DNA from: Pedobacter quisquiliarum
Lineage (GTDB): Bacteria > Bacteroidota > Bacteroidia > Sphingobacteriales > Sphingobacteriaceae
Reading direction: 5' to 3'
NCBI RefSeq assembly: GCF_014642175.1
Contig: NZ_BMIL01000010.1
Location: forward strand, 98,022 to 162,021
Length of the DNA stretch: 64,000 nucleotides
Part shown: piece by piece, positions 60,266-64,000 of the stretch
Position numbering within the stretch: the first letter of the stretch is position 1
Layout: each line of letters starts with the position of its first letter
The notes under the pieces: generated by a model
Databases searched by the model: none
What the model was told of the DNA's origin: nothing
Seen by the model: only the letters and a program-made list of their open reading frames with translations
Translations under genes and position numbers: made by a program

Positions 60266-61564
60266 ATGAAAAACATGTTGAAAAAAAATTACGTAGCCAA
60301 AAGCCTATTGGCGTTGGTTGCTGCCGGAGCGATCGTTTCCTGCAAACCGAGCTTACAAGAAAATTCACCTAGTAATGGTCAAGCCGATTTCAGCCGCTAC
60401 GTTGCTGTTGGAAACTCCCTTACTGCTGGTTACGCAGACGGCGGATTATACCTGGAAGGACAGCAGAACTCTTTCCCTGAAATCCTGGCTAAGCAGTTCA
60501 AAGCTGTTGGTGGTGGTGAGTTCAATTCCCCGTTCTTTGCTGAAGCACAGGCAAATGGTTCTGGTTATGCGCAGCTGAGCGGTTTTACGGCGACAGGAAC
60601 GCCTGTTACTTCTACCGTAACCACAAACCTGGCTTATGTAGCACCTGGAAGGTTCGCTAAGTACGAAGGTACTTTCAATAACTTCGGTATGCCGGAAATG
60701 AAAGTCGCATTCCTGGAGTCTAACGGTTATGCCGCAAACAATCCATTCTTTGCAAGGATTCTTGGTTCTGCATCTGCAAACAGCACCTATATGGACGTTG
60801 TGGAAGCAGCAATGAATGATCAGAAAGCAACTTTCTTCAGCTTCTGGGAAGGGCAGACAGACGTGCTTGGCTTTGCGTATACCGGCGGTTCACAAACCTT
60901 AACACCAGTAACACAATTCGAGACGATTTATAATAGAAGTGTGAACAAACTGATCGGTACTGCGAAGCGAAAAGGTGTTTTAGGTACCATAGGTGATGTA
61001 TTGGGCTTACCTTACTTCAATGTGGTTACTGTAAAAGCACTTCAGGCTGCGGTTGGTCAACCAGTTACTTTCTATGTGAGAACTGGAACAAACACCGTTG
61101 TACCTGCAGATTCTACATTCAAATTTACTTTGCCTTTAAGTTCAGCAGGCCTGATTGGTGTGCCAGATGCGCAAAAAAGACCTTATGGCTTGCACCCAGG
61201 AAATCCAATTGCCAGCAACTGGGTACTTGATCCAACGGAGCAGGCGCTAATCAGAACACGTACCAATGAGTACAATGCGAAGATTAAAGAAATTGCTTCC
61301 CGGAATGACCTTGCACTGGTTGACATCGATGATTTAATGAGACAGTTTGCGACGCCGAAAATGGTGAATGGTGCTGAACTTAGCACAGCGTTTATCACTG
61401 GAAATATCTTCTCTTTAGATGGTATTCACCCGACGCCACTTGGAAACGCGTTGACTGCAAATGCATTCATCAAAGCGATCAATCAGCATTACAATGCAAA
61501 TGTGCCAATTGTTAATGTTGCACATTACAGGGGTGTAAAATTCCCTGGAGCAGCTGCGAAATAA
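60266..61564 (+). CDS. SGNH/GDSL-hydrolase lipoprotein
   Basis: 432 residues. Lipoprotein signal ending AAGAIVSCKPS. SGNH block I is VAVGNSLTAGYADGG (Ser nucleophile), and the C-terminal catalytic block is SLDGIHPTPLGN (Asp-x-x-His). Probably an esterase or lipase at the outer membrane. Co-transcribed with the FadL-type porin; together they could cleave esters and import the freed acid, which is inference. Confidence 0.88.
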   Translation: MKNMLKKNYVAKSLLALVAAGAIVSCKPSLQENSPSNGQADFSRYVAVGNSLTAGYADGGLYLEGQQNSFPEILAKQFKAVGGGEFNSPFFAEAQANGSGYAQLSGFTATGTPVTSTVTTNLAYVAPGRFAKYEGTFNNFGMPEMKVAFLESNGYAANNPFFARILGSASANSTYMDVVEAAMNDQKATFFSFWEGQTDVLGFAYTGGSQTLTPVTQFETIYNRSVNKLIGTAKRKGVLGTIGDVLGLPYFNVVTVKALQAAVGQPVTFYVRTGTNTVVPADSTFKFTLPLSSAGLIGVPDAQKRPYGLHPGNPIASNWVLDPTEQALIRTRTNEYNAKIKEIASRNDLALVDIDDLMRQFATPKMVNGAELSTAFITGNIFSLDGIHPTPLGNALTANAFIKAINQHYNANVPIVNVAHYRGVKFPGAAAK

Positions 61565-61585
61565 GCTTTAGCTTAAACAGCATAT

Positions 61586-61632
61586 AAATGAATAAAGCCC
61601 TGTTGGAACTTCCGACAGGGCTTTATTCATTT
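61586..61632. terminator. Bidirectional terminator after the FadL-SGNH operon
   Basis: A very long stem: 61586-61607 pairs with 61611-61632 over 22 bp with one G-U pair. The core CCCTGT/ACAGGG flanked by AT-rich ends. Serves the convergent msrA too. Confidence 0.9.
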
Positions 61633-61685
61633 AAGTAACTTTGTTGTTTAGGCTGTTCGTCCAGCTGCGTAACACAGCATTCCGC

Positions 61686-62285
61686 TTACTTCTTCAATTG
61701 TGCTTTGAATACCTTTTCCAGCTTTTCCAACTTCGGTTGGATCACCAGTCGGCAGTAAGGCTCATTCTTGTTTTTGTTGAAGTAGTTCTGGTGGTAAGGT
61801 TCTGCAACATAGAATTTCTGTGCTGCGGTAACTTCAGTAACCACTGGTTTTCCATAAGCATTGGACTTGTTTAGGGCAGCTTTGTATTTGGCTGCAATAT
61901 CCCGCTGTGTGGCATCATGGTAGAATACTACGGAGCGGTACTGGGTGCCAACATCTGCGCCCTGTCTGTTCAGGGTTGTTGGATCATGGCTTTTCCAGAA
62001 CACGGCAAGTAGTGCTTCGTAGCTGATCTTTGCAGGATTGAAGGTGATTTCGGTTACTTCCGCATGGCCCGTTGTTCCGGTACAAACATCTTCGTAGCTC
62101 GGGTTGGGAACATCGCCACCTTCATAACCCGACTTGATGCTAACCACACCATCTAATCGCTGGAACAAGGCTTCTGTACACCAGAAGCAGCCCATGCCGA
62201 AAGTTGCTTTTTGGAGCTTCGGTTGTTGTGCATTGGCGGTCCCGAATGAAATCAGTAAGAGTACTAGGAATGAAAGATATCTCAT
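61686..62285 (-). CDS. msrA: Peptide-methionine (S)-S-oxide reductase, exported
   Basis: Repairs oxidised Met residues. 199 residues: signal peptide MRYLSFLVLLLISFGTANAQ, then the MsrA active site GMGCFWCTEALF with catalytic C33. GYEGGDVPNPSYEDVCTGTTGHAEVTEI and the YRSVVFYHD strand match the family. Signal peptide implies action in the periplasm. The longer frame to 62504 is rejected because a -7 element (62318-62325) lies inside it and the signal peptide would be internal. Confidence 0.93.
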   Translation of the reverse strand: MRYLSFLVLLLISFGTANAQQPKLQKATFGMGCFWCTEALFQRLDGVVSIKSGYEGGDVPNPSYEDVCTGTTGHAEVTEITFNPAKISYEALLAVFWKSHDPTTLNRQGADVGTQYRSVVFYHDATQRDIAAKYKAALNKSNAYGKPVVTEVTAAQKFYVAEPYHQNYFNKNKNEPYCRLVIQPKLEKLEKVFKAQLKK

Positions 62286-62317
62286 AATTTGTGTGCGGGC
62301 ATTTTGTTCACCCATAT

Positions 62318-62325
62318 CAAAGTTA
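62318..62325 (-). promoter_or_regulatory. Promoter -7 element for msrA
   Basis: On the minus strand this reads TAACTTTG, exact TAnnTTTG, about 32 nt before ATG 62285. Confidence 0.55.
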
Positions 62326-62490
62326 CGTATCCCGGCGGCCTGGAGTTTTGCAAAAGCTGCCGAAGCCTTAAACATGACACAATGTTGATTGAATTCGTTT
62401 TTAACCTGGAATGTTAATAACTTAAAGTATTTAATTTCAAATGTTGATGGGTTGTAAAATGAAGTATTAACATTTCCGCCTATTGTTTTA

Positions 62491-62498
62491 TAATTTTG
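62491..62498 (+). promoter_or_regulatory. Promoter -7 element for the oxygenase gene
   Basis: TAATTTTG, exact TAnnTTTG, 26 nt before ATG 62525. Confidence 0.55.
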
Positions 62499-62524
62499 AC
62501 ACACATTACTAACAAAGTAAAATT

Positions 62525-63487
62525 ATGTCTACACCGTATATCCCATGCCTGGACCTTGGTTCTTATATCAATGGTACCGAAGCACAGCGTAAAACCTTCT
62601 CCGATGAGCTTGGTCGCGCATTCAATGATTCCGGTTTTGTAACCATCACCAACCATGGTGTAAGTCAGGAGTTGATTGATCAACTGTATGAAAACATCAA
62701 AGCGGCATTTTCATTAACGCCGGAACAGAAAAGTCAATACGAAAAGCCCGAATTGGCAGGTCAGCGTGGTTACACCAGTCCTGGTAAAGAAACCGCGAAA
62801 GGTGCAAAGACCGCGGATTTGAAAGAGTTCTGGCAGATCGGACAGGAAGTTACGGACGGTGATCCGATCAAAGAAAGATACCCGGATAATGTTATTTTGA
62901 AAGAAGTACCTGAATTTAACCGCGTAACGGGTGATATTTATAGAAAGCTTGAAGAGAACGGTAAGCACCTGTTAAGAGCAATTGCTACGTACCTTGGCTT
63001 GGACACCAACTACTTCGATCAGCATGTACATAACGGAAATTCAATTTTAAGGGGTATTCACTACTTTCCGATTGAAAACCCGGAGGCTATTGCTGCAGAT
63101 GCGGTTCGTGCAGGTGCACATGAGGATATTAACCTGATTACCTTGCTGATTGGTGCAAGTGCAGACGGCCTTGAAGTGTTGACGCGCAGCAATGAGTGGT
63201 TGCCGATTAAAGCACACCATTCTGACATCGTGGTAAACGTAGGGGATATGCTTCAGCGTTTAACAAATAACAAATTGAAATCTACTACCCACCGCGTGGT
63301 TAACCCACCAAGGGAATTGATGAAGACTTCAAGGTACTCTGTGCCTTTCTTCCTGCACCCGCGTTCGGATATGGATTTAACTTGTCTGGATTCTTGTATC
63401 GATGAGGCGCATCCAAAAGCTTTCAGTGATATGACGGCTGGAGAATATCTTGATGAGCGCTTGAGAGAGATCGGCTTGAAGAAATAA
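62525..63487 (+). CDS. Isopenicillin N synthase-like Fe(II)/2-oxoglutarate dioxygenase
   Basis: 320 residues. An N-terminal DIOX_N-type domain (IPCLDLGSYINGTEAQRKTFSDELGRAFNDSGFVTITNHG) precedes the jelly-roll core. Metal ligands: His and Asp in GAHEDINLITLLIG, and His in STTHRVVNPP; the co-substrate Arg is in SRYSVPFFLHP. Family members oxidise small molecules or proteins; the substrate is unknown. Single gene with own promoter and terminator. Confidence 0.9.
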   Translation: MSTPYIPCLDLGSYINGTEAQRKTFSDELGRAFNDSGFVTITNHGVSQELIDQLYENIKAAFSLTPEQKSQYEKPELAGQRGYTSPGKETAKGAKTADLKEFWQIGQEVTDGDPIKERYPDNVILKEVPEFNRVTGDIYRKLEENGKHLLRAIATYLGLDTNYFDQHVHNGNSILRGIHYFPIENPEAIAADAVRAGAHEDINLITLLIGASADGLEVLTRSNEWLPIKAHHSDIVVNVGDMLQRLTNNKLKSTTHRVVNPPRELMKTSRYSVPFFLHPRSDMDLTCLDSCIDEAHPKAFSDMTAGEYLDERLREIGLKK

Positions 63488-63516
63488 ATGTAAACACGTT
63501 TGAAGTTCAGCTTCAT

Positions 63517-63555
63517 AAAAAAGACCAGCAGGGTAACCTTGCTGGTCTTTTTTGT
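63517..63555 (+). terminator. Terminator after the oxygenase gene
   Basis: A 14-bp perfect stem (63517-63530 with 63540-63553) including A and T flanks, about 9-nt loop, ending in T6. Confidence 0.9.
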
Positions 63556-63728
63556 TGGGTTATGTGTTGGTCTATTTTTTGGTTTGTTAGAAATATCGGT
63601 TTGATTAAGTTTGTTTGTTTAAAACGAGGGGCATTGAGCATATTTCGATTAACTCATGGCTATTACTTCAACATCGTTGGACTTAACGCTGGAACTTGGT
63701 ACATTATGTGTGGCAAAATATTCATATC

Positions 63729-63962
63729 ATGAGCGATACTATGACGACGATAACTGCAAATGTGCCAGATGAGTTAAGCGATAAGCTGAAGCAATTCATG
63801 GAAGAACTCGGTGGAGAGATTTTAGTGGAGACAACATCTTCTTTAAAGGAAGTTGCGTTAGCGGAGCTAGAGGAAGGACTTTCAGAAGCTAGGAATATTC
63901 AAGAGGGGAAGAAAGCGAGAATGTCGTTGGCTGCGAGGGTGTTTCACAAACTGTGTCAATAG
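63729..63962 (+). CDS. Antitoxin-like small protein
   Basis: 77 residues from ATG 63729 (or 73 from ATG 63741). The start ITANVPDELSDKLKQFMEELGGEILVETT looks like a beta strand plus helix of ribbon-helix-helix or related antitoxin-type proteins, followed by a long charged helix (LKEVALAELEEGLSEARNIQEGKKA). A second start follows 20 nt later at the window edge. I cannot see the partner, so the toxin-antitoxin reading is tentative. Confidence 0.55.
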   Translation: MSDTMTTITANVPDELSDKLKQFMEELGGEILVETTSSLKEVALAELEEGLSEARNIQEGKKARMSLAARVFHKLCQ

Positions 63963-63982
63963 TGTAACTTTAAACTATCGAC

Positions 63983-64000
63983 ATGAATATGGCAACACAA
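63983..64000 (+). CDS. Start of a gene cut by the window end
   Basis: ATG 63983 begins MNMATQ and runs off the window. It is 20 nt after the antitoxin-like gene, with TAACTTTA (near the -7 consensus) in between. Too short to identify. Confidence 0.3.

Noticed and set aside
62286..62504. Upstream extension of msrA by 73 residues
   Set aside because: A typical signal peptide would be buried inside, and a promoter element lies in this stretch.

Overview
This 64 kb window looks like ordinary chromosome from a member of the Bacteroidota, most likely a Sphingobacteriaceae (Pedobacter-like) species. The reasons are the many TAnnTTTG-type -7 promoter elements, an F-type ATP synthase operon that ends after the gamma subunit with no beta/epsilon genes following, a GldB-family lipoprotein close to nadE, the ileS - dksA-like - lspA cluster, MG2/plug surface proteins and a DACNV-type protein. 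I saw no transposase, integrase, phage gene, CRISPR array or rRNA. There is one tRNA gene (Val, anticodon TAC).

Layout. 1-5.2 kb: atpBEFHAG, closed by a strong terminator. 5.2-14.1 kb: a HAD acid phosphatase, a small membrane protein, ruvC, then a translationally coupled envelope operon (flippase-like membrane protein, GT2 glycosyltransferase, OppC-like permease), rnhB, a GT-B glycosyltransferase, gcvT and comB. 14.3-25 kb: patatin and GldB-like lipoprotein (coupled), an outer-membrane barrel, nadE, lnt, a PH/SHOCT protein, rsmI, serS, a SIMPL protein and lspA. 25-33 kb: ileS with its dksA-like partner, secreted or lipid-anchored proteins and a Zn/Cd-type P-type ATPase. 33-44.5 kb: a signalling-rich stretch with a broken cyanophycinase-like gene, a LuxR-type response regulator, three PAS-containing histidine-kinase-like proteins, a bestrophin, an OmpA-like barrel, an ATP-grasp enzyme and tRNA-Val. 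44.5-53.2 kb: a phosphate-type porin, recO, rlmF, an ECF sigma factor divergent from a diadenylate-cyclase-like (DACNV) protein, a small membrane ORF, an amino-acid permease and a PadR-PspC pair. 53.2-64 kb: an MG2/plug protein, two tandem paralogous lipoproteins, a nitroreductase, a FadL-type porin with an SGNH lipoprotein, msrA, an Fe(II)/2-oxoglutarate oxygenase and an antitoxin-like small protein at the edge.

How genes work together. Most of the window is housekeeping: energy, translation, lipoprotein maturation (lspA and lnt), DNA repair (ruvC, recO, rnhB) and RNA modification (rsmI, rlmF). The accessory interest lies in signalling. The points most worth a second look are: the IleS active-site signature reads GIHH instead of HxGH, the arrangement linked to mupirocin hyper-resistance; a DAC-fold protein with DGA and GTRH-like motifs but a leucine in place of the last Arg of RHR, divergent from an ECF sigma gene; an exact 88-bp tandem duplication that frameshifts a peptidase S51 gene; a large PAS protein that keeps a kinase dimerisation helix but has no ATPase domain; and a histidine kinase with an extra C-terminal STAS-like domain.

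Starts were moved downstream of the longest ORF where a signal peptide, a family-typical N-terminus, a terminator or a tRNA inside the longer frame argued for it. All functions are read from motifs and family resemblance by eye; no database search was run.
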